A stretch of DNA of 64,000 nt from Aquiflexum gelatinilyticum (GTDB taxonomy: Bacteria; Bacteroidota; Bacteroidia; Cytophagales; Cyclobacteriaceae), in NCBI RefSeq assembly GCF_024741135.1, contig NZ_JANSUY010000013.1, positions 175,776 to 239,775 on the forward strand, read 5' to 3'. Positions 1-7,452 of the stretch are shown piece by piece. The translations under genes and the position numbers were made by a program. The notes beneath the pieces were generated by a model. The model searched no databases. It was not told where the DNA came from and was given only the letters and a program-made list of their open reading frames with translations. Position 1 is the first letter of the stretch, and every line of letters starts with the position of its first letter.

Positions 1-1
1 C

Positions 2-658
2 CATGGTGGCGGATGGGTAGACGGCGACAAAGATGAGTTTGTTCAGTTCAAACCCTGGCTTGAAGCCGTACAGGATGACTATGCTTACATCGCGATCAAT
101 TACAGGCTTTTCAACATTTCAAACGGATCTAACAAATTCCCTTCACAGGAAGACGACATCAAAAATGCTATTGCTTATATCCAGTCCCAATTGTCGACAT
201 GGGATGTCAGCGATGAAGTCATCCTTTCCGGTGGAAGTGCCGGAGGACATTTGGCATTGTTGCACAGCTACAAAAACAACCAAAATGGTCTGGTCAAAGC
301 TGTTGTGGCCTTTTTTCCGCCTACGGAACTTGTAAGTTTCTATGGCTTCAACCTATTTACCCAACTGCTCTTTGACAACCTACTTGGAGGAAATCCTACC
401 GCCAAACCGGTAATCTATGCCGATTCAAGCCCTTTGGGATTCGTCACTCCCAATTCCGTCCCGACAGTATTTTTTCATGGAAATATAGACACCGTCGTCC
501 CCATTTCGCAAAGTGAAATTCTAGAAGACGCCCTGGTTGCCACGAATGTCCCACACTTGGTGGAATATATCCAAGGCCAAGGTCATGGCTTCACTACCGA
601 AACTTACCAAGACCTAATCGCTAAGGCCCAGGTATTTTTGGATGGGGTTTTGGAGTGA
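2..658 (+). CDS. alpha/beta hydrolase (esterase/lipase-like), 5' truncated by window edge
   Basis: The reading frame is open from base 2, so the gene starts before the window; about 218 codons are visible. It opens with HGGGW, the oxyanion-hole motif of the hormone-sensitive-lipase/BD-FAE type of alpha/beta hydrolases. The nucleophile elbow GGSAGG has its serine codon at 236-238. Near the end, a GNIDTVVP stretch supplies the likely catalytic Asp and GQGHGF the catalytic His, completing the Ser-Asp-His triad. The substrate cannot be deduced; carboxylic esters, including carbohydrate or lipid esters, are typical for the family. Whether it carries a signal peptide is unknown because the N-terminus lies outside the window. 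Confidence 0.85.
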   Translation, partial: HGGGWVDGDKDEFVQFKPWLEAVQDDYAYIAINYRLFNISNGSNKFPSQEDDIKNAIAYIQSQLSTWDVSDEVILSGGSAGGHLALLHSYKNNQNGLVKAVVAFFPPTELVSFYGFNLFTQLLFDNLLGGNPTAKPVIYADSSPLGFVTPNSVPTVFFHGNIDTVVPISQSEILEDALVATNVPHLVEYIQGQGHGFTTETYQDLIAKAQVFLDGVLE

Positions 659-709
659 GTATCTTAAAAAGCGGGCTAAAATTCTACCTTTAATTTCTTT
701 TCAAAACAT

Positions 710-1027
710 ATGCCTTCGGATCAAAAATTTGTAGACTTCGTCATCCACCAGATCAAAAATGCAGGTGAAATATCTGCCAAAAAAATGTTTGGAGAATATG
801 GGGTTTATTCCGACGGGAAATTATTCGGACTGATTTGCGACAATAGACTTTTCATAAAACCAACCGAATCCGGACGAGAATTCATTGGAAATATTGTTGA
901 AGCTCCCCCCTATAAAGGAGCAAAACCAAGTTTTTTAATTGAAGACAAAATTGAAGATGGAGAATGGTTAAGTCAATTAGTCCGGATTTCCTTGAAGGAA
1001 TTACCTGATCCAAAACCAAAAAAATAA
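710..1027 (+). CDS. TfoX/Sxy N-terminal domain protein
   Basis: This 105-residue protein has the pattern of the TfoX N-terminal domain: an early AKKMFGEYGVY segment, then GKLFGLICDNRLFIK, then a PPYKGAKP segment. In gammaproteobacteria the full-length TfoX/Sxy proteins activate competence genes. Single-domain versions are common in Bacteroidota and have no established role, so competence should not be inferred here. It starts 51 nt after the hydrolase stop and ends just before a bidirectional hairpin. There is no recognisable Shine-Dalgarno sequence, as is normal in this phylum. Confidence 0.8.
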   Translation: MPSDQKFVDFVIHQIKNAGEISAKKMFGEYGVYSDGKLFGLICDNRLFIKPTESGREFIGNIVEAPPYKGAKPSFLIEDKIEDGEWLSQLVRISLKELPDPKPKK

Positions 1028-1061
1028 TAATCTTCATTTAGAATTTTGAATCAAATACAAC

Positions 1062-1103
1062 AAAAAAAACCTGAAAGCTTTTCGCCTTCAGGTTACCTTT
1101 TTT
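1062..1103. terminator. bidirectional intrinsic terminator
   Basis: A hairpin (1070-1092, nine paired bases with one wobble or mismatch) is flanked by an A-run at 1062-1069 and a T-run at 1098-1103. It sits between the converging TfoX-like gene and the sigma-factor operon and can serve both strands. Confidence 0.75.
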
Positions 1104-1116
1104 CTGTTCGATAGGT

Positions 1117-1356
1117 TCAGACTTTTTCGAGACCGGTAGAATTGGCTTTCCGAAGAATGCTCTTTACTACTTTTTCCGAAGGTGTAAGAATGAGTTGATT
1201 CAATTGGTCAAGCGTGCTCAGCATGTCTAAATAGTCCTGCATCAAGTGATCATCACTGCGCAGGGCCTGCACAACCAACTCATTTTCACCCTCACTCATT
1301 TCCTGATAGATATATCTTAACAGGTCATTTGGGGTAAAAGATTTTGTCATAGGCAA
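1117..1356 (-). CDS. small protein overlapping the ECF sigma factor gene
   Basis: A 79-residue, mainly helical, charged protein with no membrane segment. I do not recognise a family. Its start lies inside the 3' end of the sigma-factor gene (32-nt overlap; 26 nt if the second Met, MTKS, is the start), which implies translational coupling. Small genes directly after ECF sigma genes often encode anti-sigma factors or other modulators. Here there is no zinc-binding HxxxCxxC motif and no transmembrane helix, so a classical ZAS-type anti-sigma factor is unlikely. A soluble modulator is a guess from context only. Confidence 0.65.
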   Translation of the reverse strand: MPMTKSFTPNDLLRYIYQEMSEGENELVVQALRSDDHLMQDYLDMLSTLDQLNQLILTPSEKVVKSILRKANSTGLEKV

Positions 1357-1927
1357 CGTTTAATTGTTTTAGTTTTTTCCTCATGTTTATCAATGCATAC
1401 CGCATCCTTCCAAGCGCCGTATTGATACTGACACCTGTCTGTTCTGCGATTTCCTGAAAACTCAAATCCATATAGTGCCTCATGATCAGCACCTGTTTTT
1501 GTGATTCGGGAAGCTCATCTATCAGTCTCCGTACCAACTCCACGGTATCTTCCTTGACTTTGACATCTTCGATGGTTTCCTCAGCAAATCTCAGCGTATT
1601 GAAGACATCCATCCCATCTTCCATCACGATGGTGGGATAGCGCTTCCGTTTTCTGAAGAAATCAATGGCTAAATTATGCGCGATGCGCATCAACCATGGC
1701 TGAAATTTTCCCTCTTCGTTATAACCGTCAGCACTTAGGGTATGAACCACTTTTACAAATACATCCTGAAGCAAATCTTCGGCGACGCCTTGGTCTTTGA
1801 CTATCAGGTAAATGGTGGTATAAACCCTCGATTTGTATTTATTTACTAACTTTTCAAATGCTGCCTCGCTTCCACTTCTGTACTGCGCGATCAACTCGGC
1901 ATCTTTAGGACTTGTCCTTTCATTCAT
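1325..1927 (-). CDS. RNA polymerase ECF-type sigma-70 factor
   Basis: A 200-residue sigma factor with the two ECF regions. Region 2 covers roughly residues 25-95, with the GVAEDLLQDVFVKV helix and the W-x-MRIAHNLAIDFFR -10-recognition segment. Region 4 covers roughly 130-190, with LPESQKQVLIMRHY and a helix-turn-helix in QEIAEQTGVSINTALGRMRYAL. It directs core polymerase to a dedicated promoter set; the regulon cannot be read here. The next gene overlaps its 3' end and is probably coexpressed. No FecR-type anti-sigma or TonB receptor gene follows, so this is not the usual iron/polysaccharide sigma-FecR-SusC arrangement. Confidence 0.93.
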   Translation of the reverse strand: MNERTSPKDAELIAQYRSGSEAAFEKLVNKYKSRVYTTIYLIVKDQGVAEDLLQDVFVKVVHTLSADGYNEEGKFQPWLMRIAHNLAIDFFRKRKRYPTIVMEDGMDVFNTLRFAEETIEDVKVKEDTVELVRRLIDELPESQKQVLIMRHYMDLSFQEIAEQTGVSINTALGRMRYALINMRKKLKQLNVAYDKIFYPK

Positions 1928-2337
1928 ACAAATTGACTTTAAAATAACGTAGAGGTTTATGCCATAGTATATATTAGAGGGTGAAACAATTAAAATATTG
2001 TAATCAAATGTAAAGAATCACTTTGTGTGATGCAATAGATACAGGATTTTTTTTATTTAATAATTTCACAAAAATCAGTCAATATCAAACTATTTGCACT
2101 TTATCATCAAAAAACTGAAATTTAATTTGGAATTTGAGCAGGTGATCATCTAAAAATTCTCCTGTATGGATATTTCTTAAACGCATATACTCCGAGGTTT
2201 AGTATAATGTTGCAAAACTCAGGCCTGTTTTTGAAAGAAATCCAAAAAATGAAAGAATTTAAGGATATAGGTCAGGGCGAAAGCTATTTTTACCTATCGA
2301 AATTTATTAACTTCGGTTTTCAATACTAACAAAATTT
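1928..2337. other. intergenic region upstream of the sigma factor and DUF3127 genes
   Basis: This 410-bp AT-rich divergent region should carry promoters for both neighbours, but I found no exact TAnnTTTG element next to either start. A small dyad, TATACT (2186-2191) facing AGTATA (2201-2206) with a 9-nt spacer, is the only clear symmetry. A 40-codon open frame at 2207-2329 is listed separately with low confidence. Confidence 0.5.
2207..2329 (+). CDS. possible 40-aa small ORF upstream of the DUF3127 gene
   Basis: An ATG-started frame of 40 codons ends 8 nt before the DUF3127 start. It encodes MLQNSGLFLKEI... with mixed charge and an aromatic C-terminus. Its position would suit a leader peptide or small co-transcribed protein. 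However, its length is within chance expectation for AT-rich DNA and I recognise no family. Conservation of the frame in relatives would decide. Confidence 0.18.
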   Translation: MLQNSGLFLKEIQKMKEFKDIGQGESYFYLSKFINFGFQY

Positions 2338-2694
2338 ATGGAAATAAGCGGAAAAGTAGTTCAAATCATGCCTGAGGCAAGCGGGTCCTCCACAAAAGGC
2401 ACTTGGAGAAAAAGAGAATATATCGTAGAGCAACCGGGACAATACCCAAAAAAAGTATGTATGGTGATTTGGGGTGACAACATTGATCAGTTTGCCCTTA
2501 AGGTCGGTGACGAAGTCACAGCCTCGGTGGACCTCGAAAGCAGGGAATACAATGGCAGGTGGTATACGGATGTCAAAGTTTGGAAAGTGGAAAAGGGTGT
2601 TGCACAAAAAGCCAAAGAATCACCTGCCACAAAATCAATCCCTGATGTCACTACTTTTGCCGATGACAGCGGAGACGATGTATTGCCATTTTAA
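2338..2694 (+). CDS. DUF3127 domain protein (OB-fold-like) with SSB-like C-terminal tip
   Basis: A 118-residue protein matching the Bacteroidota DUF3127 family. It starts MEISGKVVQIMPEASG, followed by strands such as YPKKVCMVIWGD, VGDEVTASVDLESREYNGRWYTDVKVWKV, and then a disordered linker. The layout (beta-rich OB-fold core, then acidic tail) resembles single-stranded DNA-binding protein. The last six residues, DDVLPF, closely match the DDDIPF tip that bacterial SSB uses to recruit repair proteins. A nucleic-acid-related role is inferred; no function is established for the family that I know of. A hairpin terminator follows at once. Confidence 0.82.
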   Translation: MEISGKVVQIMPEASGSSTKGTWRKREYIVEQPGQYPKKVCMVIWGDNIDQFALKVGDEVTASVDLESREYNGRWYTDVKVWKVEKGVAQKAKESPATKSIPDVTTFADDSGDDVLPF

Positions 2695-2722
2695 GGGTTT
2701 ACTCTTTTATTGAATCACATAT

Positions 2723-2761
2723 AATTTGTCTCAAAGCCGAAGTTTGGGACAAATTTTTTTT
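2723..2761 (+). terminator. intrinsic terminator after the DUF3127 gene
   Basis: The arms AATTTGTC (2723-2730) and GACAAATT (2748-2755) extend inward through TCAAA/TTTGG wobble pairs to a GCCGAAG loop. A run of eight T ends at 2761. Confidence 0.8.
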
Positions 2762-2781
2762 GGTTATATTTTAAAAAATTA

Positions 2782-3252
2782 ATGCAAAATACCATGTGGG
2801 AAGACGATGATGAAAATAATTCTTGGGATGCAGGAGATGAGGAAGAATTCAAAAAAGAACATGACAGGATCAATAACCATCCTCTCAAAATCAAGGGAAT
2901 GGAGATTTACAAACTGACAAGTGCTTTAGTGGGTTCTCTTGACGAGGCGAGGGCAGAATTATACGGCAGCTTGATGATGGAAAGTGCTATGTTGATTCCC
3001 GCCAAATTTACCGGTGCTGAAGGTGTCAATGATTTTATCCTAAAAATGGAAAATGCCACCATCATGAAAATCCACGCGCGAAGCCTTAATTCCATGACTT
3101 ACCAATTGGCTTTGGAGGGAACACATGCGGAAGAACATCTACAACTTCTGCGCGACGCTATTGAAGAATTCAAAATAATGTTCAAAGATTGGGTAAAGGG
3201 TTTTGATTCTGCCGAAAAATATGATGATGGCTGGGGACTTTTTATTGACTAA
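2782..3252 (+). CDS. conserved hypothetical protein, acidic N-terminus
   Basis: A 156-residue soluble protein with no signal peptide or membrane segment. Residues 1-35 are very acidic (EDDDENN, DAGDEEEF). The rest looks all-helical, containing YKLTSALVGSLDEARAELYG and a C-terminal helical part ending in DDGWGLFID. I do not recognise a domain. It follows the DUF3127 gene by 87 nt but is separated from it by a terminator, so it has its own promoter. Its stop overlaps by 4 nt the stop of the small membrane gene on the other strand. Confidence 0.75.
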   Translation: MQNTMWEDDDENNSWDAGDEEEFKKEHDRINNHPLKIKGMEIYKLTSALVGSLDEARAELYGSLMMESAMLIPAKFTGAEGVNDFILKMENATIMKIHARSLNSMTYQLALEGTHAEEHLQLLRDAIEEFKIMFKDWVKGFDSAEKYDDGWGLFID

Positions 3253-3398
3253 TGGAGACTTTGCCCAAATCTGAAACCTAAATAAGCCCCGCCAAGCATC
3301 AGGATCAAAGTGATTGCCCCAACCAAAAGCATGACCCCAAGGGGCATTTCCCATTGTTCTGAGCCGATTTTAAAGTGTATAATTCTCTTTAGATTCAT
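3249..3398 (-). CDS. 49-aa single-pass membrane protein
   Basis: The predicted protein begins MNLKRIIHFKIGSEQWEMP and is followed by one long hydrophobic segment (GVMLLVGAITLILMLGGAYLGF) and a short tail. A longer frame reaches back to 3509 but would run through the purE terminator hairpin (3452-3473), so the ATG at 3398-3396 is chosen. I do not recognise the family. It is convergent with the gene at 2782-3252, with a 4-nt overlap of the stops. Because the evidence is only one frame and a plausible membrane helix, confidence is moderate. Confidence 0.55.
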   Translation of the reverse strand: MNLKRIIHFKIGSEQWEMPLGVMLLVGAITLILMLGGAYLGFRFGQSLH

Positions 3399-3432
3399 GT
3401 TAAATTGACTGTCAGAGGAGGGATTTTTCAAC

Positions 3433-3473
3433 AAGAAAAAAAACAAAAAAGCGGGCTTACATAAACCCGCTCT
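3433..3473 (-). terminator. intrinsic terminator of purK-purE
   Basis: On the minus strand, GCGGGTTT and AAGCCCGC (stem within 3453-3472) pair around a short loop. A long T-rich run follows (the A-rich bases 3434-3452 on the plus strand). It lies about 45 nt after the purE stop. Confidence 0.75.
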
Positions 3474-3515
3474 TTCAATCAAACTAGTAAACTTTAATTT
3501 ATAAGCCAATAGTTT

Positions 3516-4022
3516 TTACGTAAGCTTCCAACCATTGGTTTCAATTTCTTCAGCTGATTTTTCCACTTTTTCTTTTAATGACTCTTTGAAAGCCAAAAGG
3601 TTCTTGGAAATTTCTTCAGAAAAGGCCCCGATCATGGAAGCTGCCAATATTCCGGCATTTCTACCACCATTTAATGCAACCGTGGCTACAGGAATTCCAG
3701 CCGGCATTTGAAGTATAGAAAGGATGCTGTCCCATCCATCTATGGAATTGGAGGATTTGACAGGAACACCTATCACCGGCAAAGTGGTCAGTGAGGCTAC
3801 CATGCCCGGCAAGTGGGCGGCACCTCCTGCACCTGCGATGATGACTTTGAGCCCTCTATCTTTTGCACTTTTGGCATAATCTACCATTCTGTCAGGAGTT
3901 CTATGGGCTGACACCACGGTTAGTTCATACCCAACTCCAAGCTCTTCCAATACCAATGCCGCTTCCGACATGATGGGCAAGTCGGACTTGCTTCCCATAA
4001 TTATCCCTACCTGAATTTTCAT
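3516..4022 (-). CDS. purE: 5-(carboxyamino)imidazole ribonucleotide mutase PurE
   Basis: PurE moves the carboxylate of N5-CAIR to carbon 4 to give CAIR in purine biosynthesis. The 168-residue protein shows the class I PurE signatures in order: GSKSDLP near residue 11, SAHRTPDR near 39, [12 protein letters not shown] near 64-75, [18 protein letters not shown] and NAGILAA. The length is normal for a single-domain octameric PurE. It starts 3 nt after the purK stop, so the two form one operon, with PurK supplying its substrate. A terminator follows. Confidence 0.97.
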   Translation of the reverse strand: MKIQVGIIMGSKSDLPIMSEAALVLEELGVGYELTVVSAHRTPDRMVDYAKSAKDRGLKVIIAGAGGAAHLPGMVASLTTLPVIGVPVKSSNSIDGWDSILSILQMPAGIPVATVALNGGRNAGILAASMIGAFSEEISKNLLAFKESLKEKVEKSAEEIETNGWKLT

Positions 4023-4025
4023 ATG

Positions 4026-5165
4026 TTAGGCTTTTACTTTGATCATTTCTTTTATATGCAAAGCTCTTTTTTTCAATTTTTCAACCTCATTGTCAAGGAT
4101 GGTGACGTGGCCCATTTTTCTAAAAGGCTTGGTCGTTTTTTTGCCATAAAGATGTACATAGACGCCTTTTTGGGACAAGGCCTCGTCCATTCCTTCCACA
4201 TAAGCATCGCCTGTATATCCTTCTTCCCCAAGCAGATTGACCATGGCGGCAGGGCATCGGGTATCTGTATTGCCCAAGGGCATACCCATGACAGCACGGA
4301 AATGTTGCTCAAACTGTGAAGTAAAATTTGCTTCAATCGTATGGTGCCCGCTGTTATGAGGGCGAGGCGCTATTTCATTGACAAGGATTTCTCCGGATTT
4401 GGTGACAAACATCTCCACTGCCAATATCCCGATCATTCCCAATTCTTCGATAACCTGAATGGCTATCTGTTGTGCTTTTTGTTCAATATCATCACTGACC
4501 TGCGCAGGAGAAAAGAGAAACTCAACAAGATTAGCCGTCGGGTGAAAAGCACATTCCACTACCGGAAATGCTTTGATTTCACCATTTGGGTTTTTGGCGA
4601 CTATCACTGCTATTTCCTTTTCAAAGTCAATCAACTTTTCCAATAATCCCGGAGCTTCAAAAGCCCTTTCGAGATCACTTTCTTCCCTGAGGATCTGCAC
4701 GCCTCGACCATCATAGCCTTCTCTCCCAAGCTTGTTGACCGCAGGAAGAAAAAAAGCATTTCTGATCACATCCGCCTTGTCCTCAGTCAAGATAAAATCA
4801 GCTGTTGGTATTCCTTTTTCTTTGTAAAACTGTTTTTGCAACCTTTTATCTTGAATCATTTTGATGATATGGGGTTGCGGAAAAACGTCTTTGCCCTCAT
4901 CCGCCAATTTTTGAAGGGCTTCGGTATTGACATTTTCGATCTCTATTGTGATGGTGTCACATTCTTGACCAAAAGAATACACCGTATCAAAATCATTAAG
5001 GCTACCATTTACAAATTTCTGACAAATAGATTTGCAAGGGGCATTTGGATCTGGATCCAAAATATGGATATCGATATTATAACTGATGGCGGATTGGATG
5101 ACCATACGGCCAAGTTGTCCTCCACCTAAAATCCCCAAAGTTTTTTGCTGATAATTCTGTTGCAC
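4026..5165 (-). CDS. purK: N5-carboxyaminoimidazole ribonucleotide synthase PurK
   Basis: PurK is an ATP-grasp enzyme that carboxylates AIR with bicarbonate and ATP to N5-CAIR, the PurE substrate. The 379-residue protein has the N-terminal Rossmann-like LGILGGGQLGRM motif (residues 9-20) and an ATP-grasp core with FLPAVNKLGREGYDGRGV. The metal-binding segment VNEIAPRPHNSGHHTIEA follows. Length and motifs are standard. It is the first gene of the purK-purE operon. A possible promoter element lies just upstream at 5185-5192. Confidence 0.97.
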   Translation of the reverse strand: MQQNYQQKTLGILGGGQLGRMVIQSAISYNIDIHILDPDPNAPCKSICQKFVNGSLNDFDTVYSFGQECDTITIEIENVNTEALQKLADEGKDVFPQPHIIKMIQDKRLQKQFYKEKGIPTADFILTEDKADVIRNAFFLPAVNKLGREGYDGRGVQILREESDLERAFEAPGLLEKLIDFEKEIAVIVAKNPNGEIKAFPVVECAFHPTANLVEFLFSPAQVSDDIEQKAQQIAIQVIEELGMIGILAVEMFVTKSGEILVNEIAPRPHNSGHHTIEANFTSQFEQHFRAVMGMPLGNTDTRCPAAMVNLLGEEGYTGDAYVEGMDEALSQKGVYVHLYGKKTTKPFRKMGHVTILDNEVEKLKKRALHIKEMIKVKA

Positions 5166-5184
5166 GTATGGACTGTTGAAAGCC

Positions 5185-5192
5185 CAAAAATA
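5185..5192 (-). promoter_or_regulatory. putative -7 promoter element of purK
   Basis: Read on the minus strand this is TATTTTTG, an exact TAnnTTTG match to the Bacteroidota -7 consensus, 20 nt before the purK ATG. No well-placed TTG -33 partner was found. Confidence 0.4.
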
Positions 5193-5235
5193 AGTTAAAA
5201 ATGCGGGTATCCGAAATCAGAATATTCAAAATAGC

Positions 5236-5257
5236 AAAAGCCCCAGTAAAGGGGCTT
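5236..5257 (-). terminator. intrinsic terminator of the small membrane gene
   Basis: AAGCCCC (5238-5244) and GGGGCTT (5251-5257) form a perfect 7-bp stem with a 6-nt loop. On the minus strand it is followed by a T-rich stretch, 26 nt after the small gene's stop. Confidence 0.7.
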
Positions 5258-5282
5258 CATATGGTTTGAATAAAATATAAGG

Positions 5283-5435
5283 TTAAACTGACCTTCCTCC
5301 AATTAATCTCAGAAGAATCGCAACAACGGCCAAAACAAGCAGAACGTGGATCAATCCTCCAGCACTGTACACAAAGAATCCGAAGATCCATCCAATGATC
5401 AAAATCACAGCAATTAAATACAATAGAGAACTCAT
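5283..5435 (-). CDS. 50-aa lmo0937-family-like membrane protein
   Basis: This short frame encodes MSSLLYLIAVILIIGWIFGF, then FVYSAGGLIHVLLVLAVVAIL and the end RLIGGRSV. Two hydrophobic helices separated by a YSAGG turn and a final LIGGR are the hallmark of the small lmo0937-type membrane proteins that are widespread in Bacteroidota, often in many stress-related copies. The function is unknown. It stands alone between purK and the mutS-like gene and has its own terminator, which supports real expression. Confidence 0.85.
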   Translation of the reverse strand: MSSLLYLIAVILIIGWIFGFFVYSAGGLIHVLLVLAVVAILLRLIGGRSV

Positions 5436-5506
5436 GGCTTTCTTGGTTTAGTTAAATAATTGATTTATAGGCCAATAAATCAACTATCGTGCCACAACCT
5501 TATTGT

Positions 5507-7264
5507 TTAGAACTTAATACCCATCAACTCCATCAATTTGTGGGCATTGAAACTAGGGCAGGGACCGGGTTTGAGTTTGTAATCAAAATGGATTTTGTCA
5601 TCCATTATTTCACTGTGAAAACTCTTGTTGACAAGGAATGAAAAACTGCTATCAAGTTGGCTGAGCTCTATGTCATGGGTTGAAATGATTCCCTTACAAT
5701 TGCTTGCGGCTAGTTGCCTGATCAAGGCTTCGCTTCCCATAATTCTATCTGCAGTATTGGTTCCTTTAAGAATTTCATCCAAGAGAAAAAAAACAGTTCC
5801 CCCAGCTTCAGCTTTGGACAAAAGTTGTTTAATCCTTGCAAGCTCAGCATAAAATGAACTGACACTCTCTCCTAGGTTATCAGCATTTCGCATGCTGGTA
5901 AACAACTGAAATGGCCCGAGGATAAAGGCCTCAGCCATTGGACTCAACCCAACATTTACCATGACCATATTGATCCCCAAGGTGCGCATAAATGTTGTTT
6001 TCCCGGACATGTTTGATCCTGTGAGGAGTATGGTTTTGGTATTTTCAGCCAATGAAAAATCATTACCCACAGCCTTGTCTTTGGGGATAAGAGGGTGCCT
6101 TAGGTTTTTTGCTTCAATGATTTTTTCCCTTGACCAGGTAGGAGAAGAAAGATTTTGTTCTTCATAGGTAAATGAAGCCAAGGAAACCAAGGCTTGCCAA
6201 GTATCAAATACTTCTTCCCAATCAGCGATATGTTTTCCGAATTTCTTCCGCCAGATTTCCGCTCTCCAAATGAGGAAAAAGTCTATCCAAAAAACCAGGT
6301 TGAAAATCACAAACATCAAGTTAGCCCTGTTTTGTATCATAAAAGCCTTTTGTTCCAAGGATTTCAAAACTTCAGAAGCAACAAAACTATCATTTTTGAT
6401 AGGTTCTTTAAGTGAATTCAAATACGGATCGGTAAAGTCAGATTTCTCAATCATCAAAGCCCATTTTCCAAAAGACTTGATATCTCCTTGATTTGGAAAA
6501 ACTTTGGATGCTTCCTGAAGTGGTTTGAAAACCAATGTCAGGGAAAAGATACCCAAAACGATCCATGCCCCAATCCACACAGGAGGAATCATTCCCACTG
6601 CTGCCAAAAAAAGCAGGATACTTCCACCTATCGGCCCAAGTACCAGGGGTAAATAGTAAAAAGACCGCCAGCTTCCAGGTTGCCTGAGCCATGTATAAAA
6701 ACCTGCTTTGGACTTTTCTTCTTTGATAAATGCCCTGCCGGTTGCTTCAAAATCAGAAACAAACTTAGGCTGCCGGCTCAGTTCCCGGACTGCACCGGAC
6801 CTTTGGGTGGCGAGTTCAGGATTCATTTGGGACTGAAGCCAAGAAGCCAACTTTGCTTTTCCTCCCATATTGACGGTGTGGTTGAACAATTGGAACAAAG
6901 AATGGCTTCCAAAAATATCAAGGTCACTGGTAAAAGGATGGGCTTTGTCTATGAATTCGGCTCCGGCATCAAATCCCTGAAGGCTTCGAGAGGATCTTTT
7001 CACTTTCTCCTCTTCCATTTTGGCCAATTCGGTCAAAAAAGCAGTTTCATCCCGGTTTTGGTTGAACAATAAAATCAGGTAGATGAACCCTGCCAGTGAC
7101 AGCAAAAACAGCATTAGAAATAACGGCTTGTCCGTAACGCCAACAATAAAAGCTGCAGCCATCACAAAAAAAACTGACAACCTGACCAAAGAAAGTACGA
7201 TCCCTTTTCTTTTTGCTTTGGCAAGCAAATCCAAAATATCCTGCGAAACGTATGCAATATCCAT
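5507..7264 (-). CDS. membrane-anchored MutS-like ATPase
   Basis: The C-terminal third is a MutS domain V ATPase: Walker A GSNMSGKTT (416-424), Walker B FFLLDE with D496/E497, and the ISTH switch histidine at 530. Residues about 100-200 and 260-410 resemble the MutS core and lever region. The protein lacks the mismatch-binding N-terminal domain of MutS1 (no GxFxE motif) and has no Smr domain. It has several hydrophobic segments, at about 26-43, 48-67, 204-224, 228-246 and 316-333, so it should be an integral membrane protein. Similar short MutS homologues occur in Bacteroidota. A role in mismatch repair is unproven and the membrane location argues against the classical one. Confidence 0.88.
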   Translation of the reverse strand: MDIAYVSQDILDLLAKAKRKGIVLSLVRLSVFFVMAAAFIVGVTDKPLFLMLFLLSLAGFIYLILLFNQNRDETAFLTELAKMEEEKVKRSSRSLQGFDAGAEFIDKAHPFTSDLDIFGSHSLFQLFNHTVNMGGKAKLASWLQSQMNPELATQRSGAVRELSRQPKFVSDFEATGRAFIKEEKSKAGFYTWLRQPGSWRSFYYLPLVLGPIGGSILLFLAAVGMIPPVWIGAWIVLGIFSLTLVFKPLQEASKVFPNQGDIKSFGKWALMIEKSDFTDPYLNSLKEPIKNDSFVASEVLKSLEQKAFMIQNRANLMFVIFNLVFWIDFFLIWRAEIWRKKFGKHIADWEEVFDTWQALVSLASFTYEEQNLSSPTWSREKIIEAKNLRHPLIPKDKAVGNDFSLAENTKTILLTGSNMSGKTTFMRTLGINMVMVNVGLSPMAEAFILGPFQLFTSMRNADNLGESVSSFYAELARIKQLLSKAEAGGTVFFLLDEILKGTNTADRIMGSEALIRQLAASNCKGIISTHDIELSQLDSSFSFLVNKSFHSEIMDDKIHFDYKLKPGPCPSFNAHKLMELMGIKF

Positions 7265-7320
7265 GGCCTAAAGATACCAAAAGAATCTCCGTGGGCTAAA
7301 AATTTATATTTGCAATATTG

Positions 7321-7350
7321 TTGCATTTAAGATGAAAATCTCTACCTTTG
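7321..7350 (+). promoter_or_regulatory. Bacteroidota-type promoter of the 7453 gene
   Basis: TTG at 7321-7323 and TACCTTTG at 7343-7350 match the TTG / TAnnTTTG consensus with 19-nt spacing. Transcription would start near 7356, giving a leader of almost 100 nt that contains the hairpin at 7405-7425. Confidence 0.6.
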
Positions 7351-7404
7351 AACCATATTATTCTTGTATTGTTCTCTTCATTAGAATAATGGTGGTTGAC
7401 AGAC

Positions 7405-7425
7405 GACTCCGGTAACCCCGGAGTC
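7405..7425 (+). promoter_or_regulatory. strong 5'-leader hairpin (possible attenuator)
   Basis: GACTCCGG (7405-7412) and CCGGAGTC (7418-7425) form a perfect GC-rich 8-bp stem with a 5-nt loop. It sits between the predicted promoter and the start of the 7453 gene. It is followed by TTCTT, a weak U-tract. It may be an attenuator, an RNA-stability element, or a terminator of upstream transcription. Confidence 0.5.
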
Positions 7426-7452
7426 TTCTTACATTTAGAGCACAAAAACAGG

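Noticed and set aside
33..335. Open frame overlapping the truncated hydrolase in another frame
   Set aside because: The hydrolase frame from base 2 has the full catalytic motifs; the other frame has no recognisable protein features.
710..1027. Evidence for natural competence from the TfoX-like gene
   Set aside because: Single-domain TfoX-like proteins are common in bacteria without known competence, and no competence gene is in the window.
3399..3509. N-terminal extension of the small membrane protein
   Set aside because: It would be translated through the purE terminator hairpin, so the internal ATG at 3398 is preferred.
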